Shown here piece by piece: positions 1 to 8,100 of a DNA stretch of 55,007 nucleotides. The DNA comes from Opitutia bacterium (GTDB lineage Bacteria > Verrucomicrobiota > Verrucomicrobiae > Opitutales > UBA953). The stretch covers positions 1 through 55,007 of the forward strand of contig SFEJ01000016.1 in the NCBI GenBank assembly GCA_004558035.1. Reading direction: 5' to 3'. The notes under the pieces are model-generated. The model was not told the DNA's origin and did no database searches. It was given only the letters and a program-made list of their open reading frames with translations. The stretch's first letter is position 1. The number at the start of each line of letters is the position of its first letter. The translations under genes were made by a program, and so were the position numbers.

Positions 1-2294
1 TAGCAGAGGACGGCGCCGAGCCAGGCGAGGAACGTCATCTGCGCCCAGGCGACGATCGCCCATTTCCACGAGGATTCGCGGGCGATGACGACGATTTCCG
101 CAAGGCACTGTCCGCACAGGGCGAAGAACACCATGATGCCGACGATGACCGGAATCGTGAACACGGGCGAGCCGTCCGCGTGCGTCGTCTTCTCCATCGC
201 GTCGTAGAGGCCTTCGTTCTCCTCGTCCACGTCGCCGCCGAGGCTGTAGGTGATGCCCAGCGTCGAGACGATGAGTTCGCGCGCCGGGAACGAGCCGAGC
301 ACGCCGACGGTGATGCGCCAATCGAATCCCGCGGGAGCGAAGACGGGCTGGCAGAACTTGCCGAAGCGCCCGAGGTAGGAATTTTCGAGGTAGGCCTCGG
401 AAATTCTGTTTTCGGCGGCGGCGACGATTTCCTCCTGCGCTTCGTCGGGCGTTTCCGCGGCTTCGGCGTCGGCGAGTTTTTTCTCGAAAACCTCCGCGGG
501 AACGCCGAGTTCGGCGGACTGTTCGGCGACGTATGCCGCGCGCGCGGCGTCGGCGGTTTCTTCGCTGCGCGGGAAATACGAGAGCGCCCAGACGACGACG
601 GACATCGCGAAGATGATCGTTCCCGCGCGCCGCGTGTATTCGAGCCCGCTCTGCCACACGCGCAGGCCGACGTCGCGCAGGCGCGGCAGCTGGTAGCGCG
701 GCATTTCGAGCACGAAGGGCGCGGCCTTCGACTTCAGCACGAAGCGCGTGTAGATCCACGCCACGGGAACGGCGACGAGGATGCCGACGAAATACATCGC
801 GACGAACACGGTCGAGGCGGTCGTCGGGTCGGTGATGCGGCCGAGCAGGGCGCACATCAGCACGTAAACGGGCATGCGCGCGCCGCAGCTCATGAAGGGC
901 ACGGCGAGAATCGTCGCGAGGCGCGCCTTCGGGTCCTCGATCGTGCGCGCGCTCATGATGCCGGGAATGCCGCACGCGTAGCCGGAAAGCATCGGCACGA
1001 AGCTCTTGCCGTTGAGCCCGCACCAGCCGAACAGCTTGTCCATCAGGAACGCCGCGCGCGCCATGTAGCCCGTCGATTCGAGCAGGCCGAGGAAGAAGAA
1101 CAGAATCAGAATCTGCGGCAGGAAGACGAGCACGCCGCCGACGCCGCCGATGACGCCGTCCACCACGAGCGACTGCGCGATCGGCATGGATTCCATGTGC
1201 GAACCGACCCATTCGCCGAGCGCGCCGAACCAGCCGTCGATCCAGTCCATCGGGAACGCCGCGAGCGTGTAGATGCACCAGAAGACGCCGTACATCGCGG
1301 CGAGGAAGATCGCCACGCCGAAGACGCGGTGCAGCAGCAGCTTGTCCGCGATCGACGTGAACGTCGTGCGGTCCTTTTCGCGGCGCGTCGCTCCCGCGAG
1401 CGTCTCGCGGATGAATTCGTAGCGCTGGAGCGCCTCGGTCGAGTGCGGATTTTCGCCCGCGGCGCGGATGCATTCGCGCGCCTCCTTGAGCGCGGCGCCG
1501 ATTTTCTCGATGTCCTCGCCCGCGAAACGGTCGGCGATCGGCGAGGCGACGTCGAAGATGACGCGCTGCAGCTCGGCGTCGGAAATCTTCCGGCTGTTCT
1601 CCTCGGAAAGCGCGCCGCGCAGCACGGCGAGCGCCTTGCGCGTTCCCGCGTTCCAGGAGACGGTCTTCATGCGGTCGCCGTTCTTGAGCACGTCGGCGAT
1701 CGCCTGGCGGACGGCGTCGATGCCTTCGCCGCGCCGCGCGGAAACGGCGATCACGGGAATGCCGAGGCGTTCCCGCAGCAGGTCGGTGTTGACGACGAGC
1801 CCGTCCTTGCGCGCGACGTCGATCTGGTTGAGCACGAGCACCATCGGGATGCCCAGCTCGGCGACCTGCGTCGCGAGAAAGAGATTGCGGCGCAGATTGT
1901 TCACGTCGGCGACGCAGACGATGGCGTCCGGCTTCGGCGTTCCCGCGGATTCGAGACGGCCGGAAAGCACGTCGATCACGACGCGCTCGTCGAGCGAGGC
2001 CGCCGCGAGCGAATAGATGCCCGGCAGGTCGGTGAGCTCGATTTTTTCGCCGTGAAAAAGCTTCAGCGGGCCGGAATACTTCGTGACCGTCACGCCGGGA
2101 TAGTTGCCGACGTGCTGGCGCAGGCCCGTGAGCGAGTTGAAGAGCGTGGTTTTTCCCGTGTTCGCGTTGCCGACGAGGGCGACGTTCGGCAGCCCGGAAG
2201 ATTCGCGGCAGGCGGCGGGAACGTCGGCGGAAGCGTCGTCGCGGCAGCAGCGGCGGCGACAGCATTCGCCGTGAGATTCGTTGTTGTTGTCCAT
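1..2294 (-). CDS. feoB: Ferrous iron transport protein B (partial, C-terminus beyond window)
   Basis: FeoB is an inner-membrane Fe(II) transporter with an N-terminal GTPase. Read on the minus strand from the ATG at 2292-2294, the G domain comes first: G1 GNANTGKTT (about residue 43), G3 DLPG and G4 NQID. A helical spacer follows, then multiple membrane segments with the two 'gate' regions (PQILILFF and CGARMPVYV are visible). The frame stays open to base 1, so about 764 residues are present and the C-terminus is missing. The N-terminus before the G domain is unusually Cys-rich (ECCRRRCC, then another Cys near residue 29). The feoA gene lies 153 bp upstream on the same strand, and its Fur-type promoter probably drives both. 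Family assignment is secure. Confidence 0.96.
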   Translation of the reverse strand, partial: MDNNNESHGECCRRRCCRDDASADVPAACRESSGLPNVALVGNANTGKTTLFNSLTGLRQHVGNYPGVTVTKYSGPLKLFHGEKIELTDLPGIYSLAAASLDERVVIDVLSGRLESAGTPKPDAIVCVADVNNLRRNLFLATQVAELGIPMVLVLNQIDVARKDGLVVNTDLLRERLGIPVIAVSARRGEGIDAVRQAIADVLKNGDRMKTVSWNAGTRKALAVLRGALSEENSRKISDAELQRVIFDVASPIADRFAGEDIEKIGAALKEARECIRAAGENPHSTEALQRYEFIRETLAGATRREKDRTTFTSIADKLLLHRVFGVAIFLAAMYGVFWCIYTLAAFPMDWIDGWFGALGEWVGSHMESMPIAQSLVVDGVIGGVGGVLVFLPQILILFFFLGLLESTGYMARAAFLMDKLFGWCGLNGKSFVPMLSGYACGIPGIMSARTIEDPKARLATILAVPFMSCGARMPVYVLMCALLGRITDPTTASTVFVAMYFVGILVAVPVAWIYTRFVLKSKAAPFVLEMPRYQLPRLRDVGLRVWQSGLEYTRRAGTIIFAMSVVVWALSYFPRSEETADAARAAYVAEQSAELGVPAEVFEKKLADAEAAETPDEAQEEIVAAAENRISEAYLENSYLGRFGKFCQPVFAPAGFDWRITVGVLGSFPARELIVSTLGITYSLGGDVDEENEGLYDAMEKTTHADGSPVFTIPVIVGIMVFFALCGQCLAEIVVIARESSWKWAIVAWAQMTFLAWLGAVLC

Positions 2295-2398
2295 TATCGT
2301 GAAATTTCGTGAAAATTTTTGCGGGCCGCGGTCGCGGTGCGCGGGTTGTCTGTCAAGGAGAGACAGGTTATAAGTGACTGGTGACAGGAGCAGTGCGG

Positions 2399-2422
2399 GT
2401 TTCGCCAAGGCGAAACTTTTTT
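2399..2422 (+). terminator. Perfect short hairpin with T-tract between feoA and feoB
   Basis: GTTTCGCC and GGCGAAAC form a perfect 8-bp stem with a 2-nt loop, followed by TTTTTT on the plus strand. This is terminator-like for plus-strand transcription. Both flanking genes run on the minus strand, where the A-tract precedes the stem. It could stop antisense transcription or act as an RNA structure in the feoA-feoB spacer. No other element was seen in this 153-bp gap. Confidence 0.4.
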
Positions 2423-2447
2423 GAAAAATCCTCGCGGAATTCTCTTG

Positions 2448-2687
2448 TCACTTGCTTTCGCTTTCGAGTTCCACCATGACGCGCGCGGCGTCCGCGCGGC
2501 GGATCATCACTTTCTGCGAGGAAAACGCGATCGCGATGGGATCGCCCAGAGGCGCCACGTGCACGACGCGCACCTGCGCGCCCGGCGTGAGCCCGAAGGC
2601 CAGCAGACGCTGGTTGACCGAGTCGTCCACGTCCATCGTCTGGACGCGCGCGCGCTGGCCGATTTTGATTTCAGATAACGGAATCAT
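2448..2687 (-). CDS. feoA: Ferrous iron transport protein A
   Basis: FeoA is a small cytoplasmic SH3-like protein that supports FeoB. The product from the chosen start is 79 residues, normal for the family, beginning MIPLSEIKIGQRARV. It carries the typical motifs RLLAFGLTPGAQV and PLGDPIAIAF. An ATG at 2711 in frame would add eight residues, but a good promoter -10 (2715-2720) puts transcription start near 2708, downstream of that codon, so the ATG at 2687 is preferred. No Shine-Dalgarno is evident. It is the first gene of a feoA-feoB unit, probably repressed by Fur through the box at 2741-2759. Confidence 0.93.
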   Translation of the reverse strand: MIPLSEIKIGQRARVQTMDVDDSVNQRLLAFGLTPGAQVRVVHVAPLGDPIAIAFSSQKVMIRRADAARVMVELESESK

Positions 2688-2714
2688 TTTCTGAAGAAAA
2701 TTTGTGAGCATGAT

Positions 2715-2759
2715 ATTTTAGCTTTCGCGTCGAGGGCTTTTCAAATGATTTTCATTTTC
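2715..2759 (-). promoter_or_regulatory. feoA promoter with Fur-box-like palindrome
   Basis: On the minus strand a -35 TTGAAA (2744-2739) and a -10 TAAAAT (2720-2715) are separated by 18 bp; both match the sigma-70 consensus at 5 of 6 positions. Overlapping and just upstream of the -35 lies 2741-2759, which contains the palindrome AATGA-TTT-TCATT. By hand it matches 13 of 19 positions of the classical Fur box. The same AATGA-N3-TCATT core recurs in front of the outer-membrane protein gene. Confidence 0.7.
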
Positions 2760-2858
2760 AAGAATCTTCCCCCGGGAGTCCGCGGGAACGCGAAAACGGA
2801 AACGAAAGATATGGCAAAACATCGTTTCGCGTTCCCGCGGAAAGGGGAAGAGATGAAT

Positions 2859-2985
2859 GTTGAGCGTTGAGAGTTGAATCGCTCGCGGCGCTCGCTGTTG
2901 ATTCTCGCTCCGCTCGAGAGAGTTTTCCTCGGCTCCGCCGAATCAACAGGCGCGAAGCCGCCGATTCAACTCTCAACTCCTCAAC
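2859..2985. repeat. Heptad-armed nested hairpin downstream of the iron-regulated outer-membrane gene
   Basis: The left arm is three 7-nt units (GTTGAGC, GTTGAGA, GTTGAAT; 2859-2879). The right arm (2962-2985) is its complement, giving a 16-bp perfect stem that extends further with one bulge. Inside, CTGTTGATTC (2895-2904) pairs perfectly with GAATCAACAG (2940-2949). The arm nearest the gene starts a few bases after the stop codon at 2991-2993. A T6 tract follows on the plus strand only, so a simple terminator for the minus-strand gene is not obvious. The rest of 2688-2990 holds the feoA promoter and two copies of the GCGGGAACG motif. Confidence 0.75.
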
Positions 2986-2990
2986 TTTTT

Positions 2991-3821
2991 TCAGAACGCA
3001 TACCCGATCTGCGCGGAGACGATCACCTCGTCCGCGGTCGAGAACAGGCGCGGCGCGACGCAGGCCGTGAACCACCAGCTGTCCGCTTCGTAGCACACGT
3101 TCGGACCCGCGTAGAACTGGTCGTCCGCGTAGCCGTCCGCGTCGTAGGCGATGGACCAGACGCCTTCGAGACCGACGCGCCAGCCTTCGGCGAGCTGATA
3201 CGAGGCGCCCGCCGCGAGCGTGTATTCCGTGGAGTCGAAGGTCGAGTCCGAGCTGCCGGTCTCCGCCTTGTCGCCTTTCACCGACGTGAGCGCGACGCCC
3301 GGCGTGAACGCCAGAATCAGGTCGCCGTCGAGCAGGTTTTTCTGGAAGTTCAGACCGAGCTCGAACGTCAGGTCGCGCGCGCTGTCCTGATTCGTCGCCG
3401 CCCACGCCCAGGAGAAACCTCCGACGAAGGCGAGCCCGAACGGATTTTCCGCGTTCTCGGGGTCGAGGATCTGATTCTTCAGCCCCACGGAAATTCCCGT
3501 GAAGTTGAGGTCGTTGACGTGGCTCTCGTCGAGCTTGCGCGCTCGGCCGCGGCCCACGTAGTCGTGCCCGAAGTCGAGCGAGAACGCGATTTCGAGAGTT
3601 TCGGTCGCTCCGTACGCCAGCTCGAGCGAGGGCGCGGAGGATACTGCTTTCCCGTGATCCGTGGCGATGGTGCTCTCCCAGTTCAGGTGAGCCTCCAGAT
3701 CGCCCTTCGAGGCGGGACAGGCGTCGTCGGTGATGACAAACACACCGGCAAGCGTGTTAGCTGCGGCGCTCAACGCCGCTGCCGACACCAGGGCCGGCTT
3801 TGATAACTTGCTTATTTTCAT
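2991..3821 (-). CDS. Iron-regulated outer-membrane beta-barrel protein (putative)
   Basis: The 276-residue product starts MKISKLSKPALVSAAALS, a signal peptide probably cleaved after the Ala near residue 26. The mature part alternates polar and aromatic residues in strand-like stretches (for example LELAYGATETLEIAFSLDFG) and ends VIVSAQIGYAF, the C-terminal aromatic signature of barrel proteins. I recognise no specific family; it resembles small transporter-type outer-membrane barrels. A longer in-frame start at 3881 would lie inside the promoter and Fur box, so ATG 3819-3821 is chosen. The Fur box and the feoAB neighbours suggest a role in iron acquisition (inference). Two extracellular-type Cys occur near the C-terminus (NVCYE and ACVAP). 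Confidence 0.7.
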   Translation of the reverse strand: MKISKLSKPALVSAAALSAAANTLAGVFVITDDACPASKGDLEAHLNWESTIATDHGKAVSSAPSLELAYGATETLEIAFSLDFGHDYVGRGRARKLDESHVNDLNFTGISVGLKNQILDPENAENPFGLAFVGGFSWAWAATNQDSARDLTFELGLNFQKNLLDGDLILAFTPGVALTSVKGDKAETGSSDSTFDSTEYTLAAGASYQLAEGWRVGLEGVWSIAYDADGYADDQFYAGPNVCYEADSWWFTACVAPRLFSTADEVIVSAQIGYAF

Positions 3822-3850
3822 GGTTGGTTTGAAGAAAAACGATGATTTAA

Positions 3851-3878
3851 GAAAATGAGATTCATTCTTATATGTCAA
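3851..3878 (-). promoter_or_regulatory. Fur-box-like operator and -35 element of the outer-membrane gene
   Basis: 3851-3869 contains the palindrome AATGA-GAT-TCATT and matches the classical Fur box at 14 of 19 positions by hand. A perfect -35 TTGACA lies on the minus strand at 3878-3873. The -10 is not clear (TTTTCT at 17-bp spacing), but the box would cover it. The gene's ATG is about 30 bp downstream, so binding here should block transcription when iron is plentiful. Confidence 0.7.
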
Positions 3879-3927
3879 CAAAAATTTTAAGATTCGTTCT
3901 CAAAAATTTTTCCCGGTTCCGGCGGAG

Positions 3928-3956
3928 TTGCCTTTCCGCGCGCGAAGGCGTTTACT
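3928..3956 (+). promoter_or_regulatory. Promoter of the metallophosphoesterase gene
   Basis: TTGCCT (3928-3933), a 17-bp spacer and TTTACT (3951-3956), then 7 nt to the ATG at 3964. The same layout, including the 7-nt gap, precedes the protease gene at 25026. Transcription would start at or one base before the ATG. Confidence 0.55.
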
Positions 3957-3963
3957 GAAGGGC

Positions 3964-4836
3964 ATGATTTTCGGAAACGCGAAAGGGCGCTTCGTCGCCT
4001 TCTGCGCCGCCTGCGCGCTGGCCTGCGCGGCGGTCGCGTGCTGGGGCGTCTTCGTCGAGCCGAACCGCCTGACGGAGACGCGGCTGCGCGTTCCCGTCGC
4101 GTCCTGGGCGGGGACGGACAAGCGCGCGCTGCTCGCCGTCGCGGGCGATTTTCACTTCGCGCCGGGCGACGAAGCCCGCGCGGAACGGATCGCGGCGGCG
4201 CTCGCGGCGGCGGATCCCGATGCCGTGCTGCTGCTCGGCGACTTCGCGAAGGGGCATTCCCGCGCGGCCTCCATGGAACCGCGCGAAATCGCGGCGCGGT
4301 TTCGAGAGCTCGCCGCGCGCGTTCCCGTCTTCGCCGTGCTCGGCAATCACGACGCCTACGTCGGATCGCGCGCGGTCGCCGAGGCGCTGCGCGAGGCGGG
4401 CGTCCGCGTTTTCGACGGCAAGGGCGCGTGCGTCGCGACGCTGCGGAACGGCGTGCGCGTCGCGTTCGGCGGCACGCTCGATCCTCACGGCTATTTTTCG
4501 GAGTTCGACGCGGACTGGGTGCCGCGCAGACCCGCCGAAGCGGGCGCGGAAACGCCTTTCGTGCTGCTTTCGCATTCGCCGGACGTGGCTCCGTTCCTGA
4601 ACGAGACGGTCGATCTCGCCGTCTGCGGGCACACGCACGGCGGGCAGATCTGTTTTCCGGGCGGCGTTCCCGTCACGACGTCGTGCCGCGGCGTTGGGCG
4701 CGCCTTTCCCGCGGGGCTTTTCCGCGTTCCCGCGACGGGAAGCGCTCTTTTCGTCACGCGCGGCCTGGGCACGAGCATCGTTCCCGCGCGTCTTTTCTGC
4801 CCGCCGGAAATCGCCTTCCTCGAACTTGTTCCGTAA
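3964..4836 (+). CDS. Membrane-anchored metallophosphoesterase (YkuE/YaeI-like)
   Basis: The product is a calcineurin-like dinuclear metallophosphoesterase of 290 residues. An N-terminal hydrophobic segment (about residues 10-26) likely anchors it to the inner membrane with the catalytic domain outside. The five metal-site blocks are present in order: GDFHF, LLLGDF, LGNHDAY, LLSHSPD and CGHTHGGQ. Members of this group act on phosphodiester or lipid-head-group substrates such as UDP-diacylglucosamine; which applies here cannot be told. The TTG at 3928 is part of a promoter, so the ATG at 3964 is taken. It is a single-gene unit. Confidence 0.88.
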   Translation: MIFGNAKGRFVAFCAACALACAAVACWGVFVEPNRLTETRLRVPVASWAGTDKRALLAVAGDFHFAPGDEARAERIAAALAAADPDAVLLLGDFAKGHSRAASMEPREIAARFRELAARVPVFAVLGNHDAYVGSRAVAEALREAGVRVFDGKGACVATLRNGVRVAFGGTLDPHGYFSEFDADWVPRRPAEAGAETPFVLLSHSPDVAPFLNETVDLAVCGHTHGGQICFPGGVPVTTSCRGVGRAFPAGLFRVPATGSALFVTRGLGTSIVPARLFCPPEIAFLELVP

Positions 4837-4941
4837 ACGAATTTTCCCTTGAACGAAGCGGGAAGACTCTGAAAAATCTTTTGCCTTCGGTGCACTTTTT
4901 TATTGAGGCATCGCGAAGACGCCGCCTTTCCCGAAAAATTC

Positions 4942-4971
4942 TTGAAAAAAAAGAGGCGGCGGATTTATAAA
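4942..4971 (+). promoter_or_regulatory. Probable promoter of the alpha-2-macroglobulin / PBP1C operon
   Basis: TTGAAA (4942-4947) and TATAAA (4966-4971) are 18 bp apart, both close to the sigma-70 consensus. This predicts a leader of about 140 nt before the ATG at 5121. An 8-bp inverted repeat (CGCCGCCT at 4920-4927 with AGGCGGCG at 4954-4961) overlaps it. Nothing else was recognised in 4837-5120. Confidence 0.5.
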
Positions 4972-5120
4972 GCGCACCGTCTCGCCGCGCGGGAACGGCG
5001 GCGGGAACGGATTGGGAAAACCCGCAGGCTCTACGACTGACCGTCGCGCGTGTTTGCTTCGCCGTGTAGGCGCGGCGTGTCCGAAACGTTTTCCGTTCCC
5101 GAAACCGCATTCTTTTCATC

Positions 5121-8100
5121 ATGAAATTCCTGAACCGCATTTCTTTTGTCGTTTTCGCGGCGTTGACGCCCTTCGGCGTCTCCGCCGCAGAATCTGCTCC
5201 CGCTCCGGCGCCCGCGCCGACGCCGGTGCCCGCGCCCGAACCCGCGCCCGCCGCCGTGCCGCCGCTGTCCGTCACGGACTTTTCGTTCGACGCGCCTTCG
5301 CGCTGCGCCGACCTGCGCTTTTCCGACGCCGTCGATTCCGAGGCGCTCCGCCGCGCGCTCAAGATCGTTCCCGCGGTCGATTTCAAGCTCGTGCCGCGCG
5401 GCGACGCCCTCGTCGGCGTCTTCGCCGACTACGCGCCCGGGACAAGCTACGAGATCTCCGTCTCGGGCGAGCTCGCGGGAAAACTCGCCGCGCCGAGCGG
5501 AAAAAGCCGGACGTTCTCTTTTTCCATGCCGGATCTGCCCGAGATTTTCGGCTTTGTTTCAAGCGGTCGCTTCGTCGCGCCGTCCGCGCCGGATTTCGCG
5601 CTGCCGCTGCAGCTGCGCAACGTCGCCCGCGTCAGCATCGAGACGCGCGAAGTCTATCCCGACCGCATCGCGGACTTCGTCGAGCGTCCCGCGTCGTGGG
5701 AGTGCTCGCGCCCGATCTTCAACGAAAGCGTCCGTCCGAAAATCGCCCGCAACCGCGCGGAAGTCTTTTCTCTGGAGCTCGAAAAAATCGGCGTCGCGCG
5801 CAGGCCGGGGCTGTATCTCGTCGAGGCGGGCGATCCCGATTCCTACTGGCGGCGGGAACGGCGCATCGTCGTCGTCACCGATCTCGTGATTCAGGCGGCG
5901 CGAAACGGCGACGAGGTCGCCGTCGTCGTGAAGAACATCTCCGGAAACACTCCCGTCGCGGGCGCGAAGGTCTCCGTCTTTTCGCGCAAAAAGCGCTGGG
6001 TCGCGGACACGAAGACGGACGCCGACGGCTTCGTGAAGCTGACGCTGCCGGAGCTCGCCGACCGCGAGGATTCGCCCTGGCTGATTCTCGCCGAGCTCGA
6101 CGGCGACCGCACGTTCCTCTCGCTGCGCTCGCTGTGGGCGCGGCGCGGCGGGCGCGGCTTCGAGCGCCCGGGGGCGAAGGCGTACGTCTTCCCCGAGCGC
6201 GGCGTCTGCCGCCCCGGCGAGACGATGCGCATTTACGCGAGCCTGCGCGACGGCTCCGACAGGCGCGCGAGCGCCGGCGTTCCCGCGGAATTCGAAGTGC
6301 GGGCTCCGGACGGAACCCGTCTCGGCGGCGCTCTCGCCGTCGGCGACGAGTTCGGATTTTACCGCACGGAAATAGAAATCCCCGCGTTCGCGGCCACGGG
6401 CGGCTACCGCGTGTCGATGGGCATTCCCGGGCAGACGGAGCAGACGTTCGGGAGCGCGCGCTTCGGCGTCGCCGACTACGTGCCCGACACCTTCTCGCTC
6501 TCGCTCGCCTCGACGCGCGAGGACGGGCGCACGCGCGTGAGCGGGAACGCCGCGTATTACTTCGGCGCGCCACTCGCCGACGGCGACGTTTCCCTCGAAC
6601 GCGAAACGTTCTTCACGGATTTCTCGCCGAGCGCGTCGGAGTTCGCCGAGTTCGAATTCGGCGCGCCGATGCCCGACGAGCCCAAGCGCGACGACGCGCC
6701 CGTGAAGACGCGCACGGACGCCGCGGGCGCGTTTTCCGCCGTGTTCGACGATCCGAAATTTCCCGCCGCCGCGACGCAGCCCCTCGTTTCCCGAGTGACG
6801 GTTTCCGCGTCGAGCGCCGCGGGCTCGCGCGTCGTCTCCGCGAAAACGTCGGTAAAAATTCATTACGCGAATTTTTATTTCGGCACGCGTGAGGCGGCCG
6901 TCGAGCCCGCGCGCCGCGTCTTCGAGGTGTGCGCGCTTTCGCCGGACGAAAAGCGCGTCGCGCCGACGGGCGCGAAATTCCGCGCCGCGCTGACGCGCCG
7001 CGAGTGGGGCTACGTCGTGCGCGAAAACGCGGAGGGCGTCGCCTCCTGCGAATGGCAGCGTCTCGACACGCCCGCGGGCGAAATCGCGTTCGACGATTCG
7101 GCGCGCGAAATCGCCGTGCCCGTGCCGAGCGCGGGCAGCTATCTTCTGGAAATCTTCGACGAGGCGGGAACGCGCCTGCACGCGCGCGAATTTTATCATT
7201 GGTTCGGCGAAACGGGTTCGCGTTCGGGAGACTTTTCGGACCTCGCGTTCACGTTCGACGCGGAGCGCTACGCGCCGGGGACGACGGCGAAGATTTCCTT
7301 CGAGTCGCCGTTCGCCGGCTCCGCCGTGCTCCTCTTCGGCTCCGAAAAAATCGAAGGCACGCGCACGTTTCCGGTCGTTCCCGGGAAAAACGTCTTCGAG
7401 CTCGCGGTGCCTGAAGGCACGTCGCTCGGCAGCCGCTTCTTCTCGGTGACGGTCTGCGGAAAAGTGCCCGTCCCCGGCTTCGAAAAGGGCGAGGAAATGC
7501 GTCGGCTTTTCGGCGTCGGATTGCTTCCGGTGGACCAGCGCGCACGGCGCATGCATGTTTCGCTGCGCGTTCCCGCCGTCGCGCGTCCGGGCGAAAAGGC
7601 GTCTGTGCGCGTCGAACTCGCGGACGCGGACGGGAAGCCGATCGCCGGCCGCGTGCAGCTTTGGGCGGTGGACCGCGGCGTGCTCTCGCTGAGCGCGTTC
7701 CGCACGCCCGATGCGTTTTCGTATTTCTTCGGCACATACGATTGTCCGTATGAATTCGGCGACGGCTACGGCTCGTTCTATCCGGTGCTCGCCAGGCGTG
7801 AGTCGCTGATCGGCGGCGGCGCGGCGTTGCGGAAATTCCTCGGCGAGGACGAAGAGGCGAAGCTCAGCGCCGTCGCGGTCGCGGAACCGATCGACGTTCC
7901 CGCCGAAGGCTTCGCCGAAACGACGCTCGACCTGCCGGATTTCGACGGCGGCATGCGCCTGATGGCGTTCGCGCTGGACGCGGAACGCACGGGCTCCGCC
8001 GAGGCGAATTTCGTCGTGCGCCGTCCCGTTTCCGTGAAGCTGACGACGCCGCGCGCGCTCGCTCCCGGAGACGAGTTCGACGCCGTCGCGGAAATCTTCA

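Noticed and set aside
180..2312. A 710-codon open frame on the plus strand
   Set aside because: It is the antisense shadow of feoB: the Arg/Glu/Asp/His-rich translation has no recognisable fold, while the minus strand encodes a textbook FeoB.
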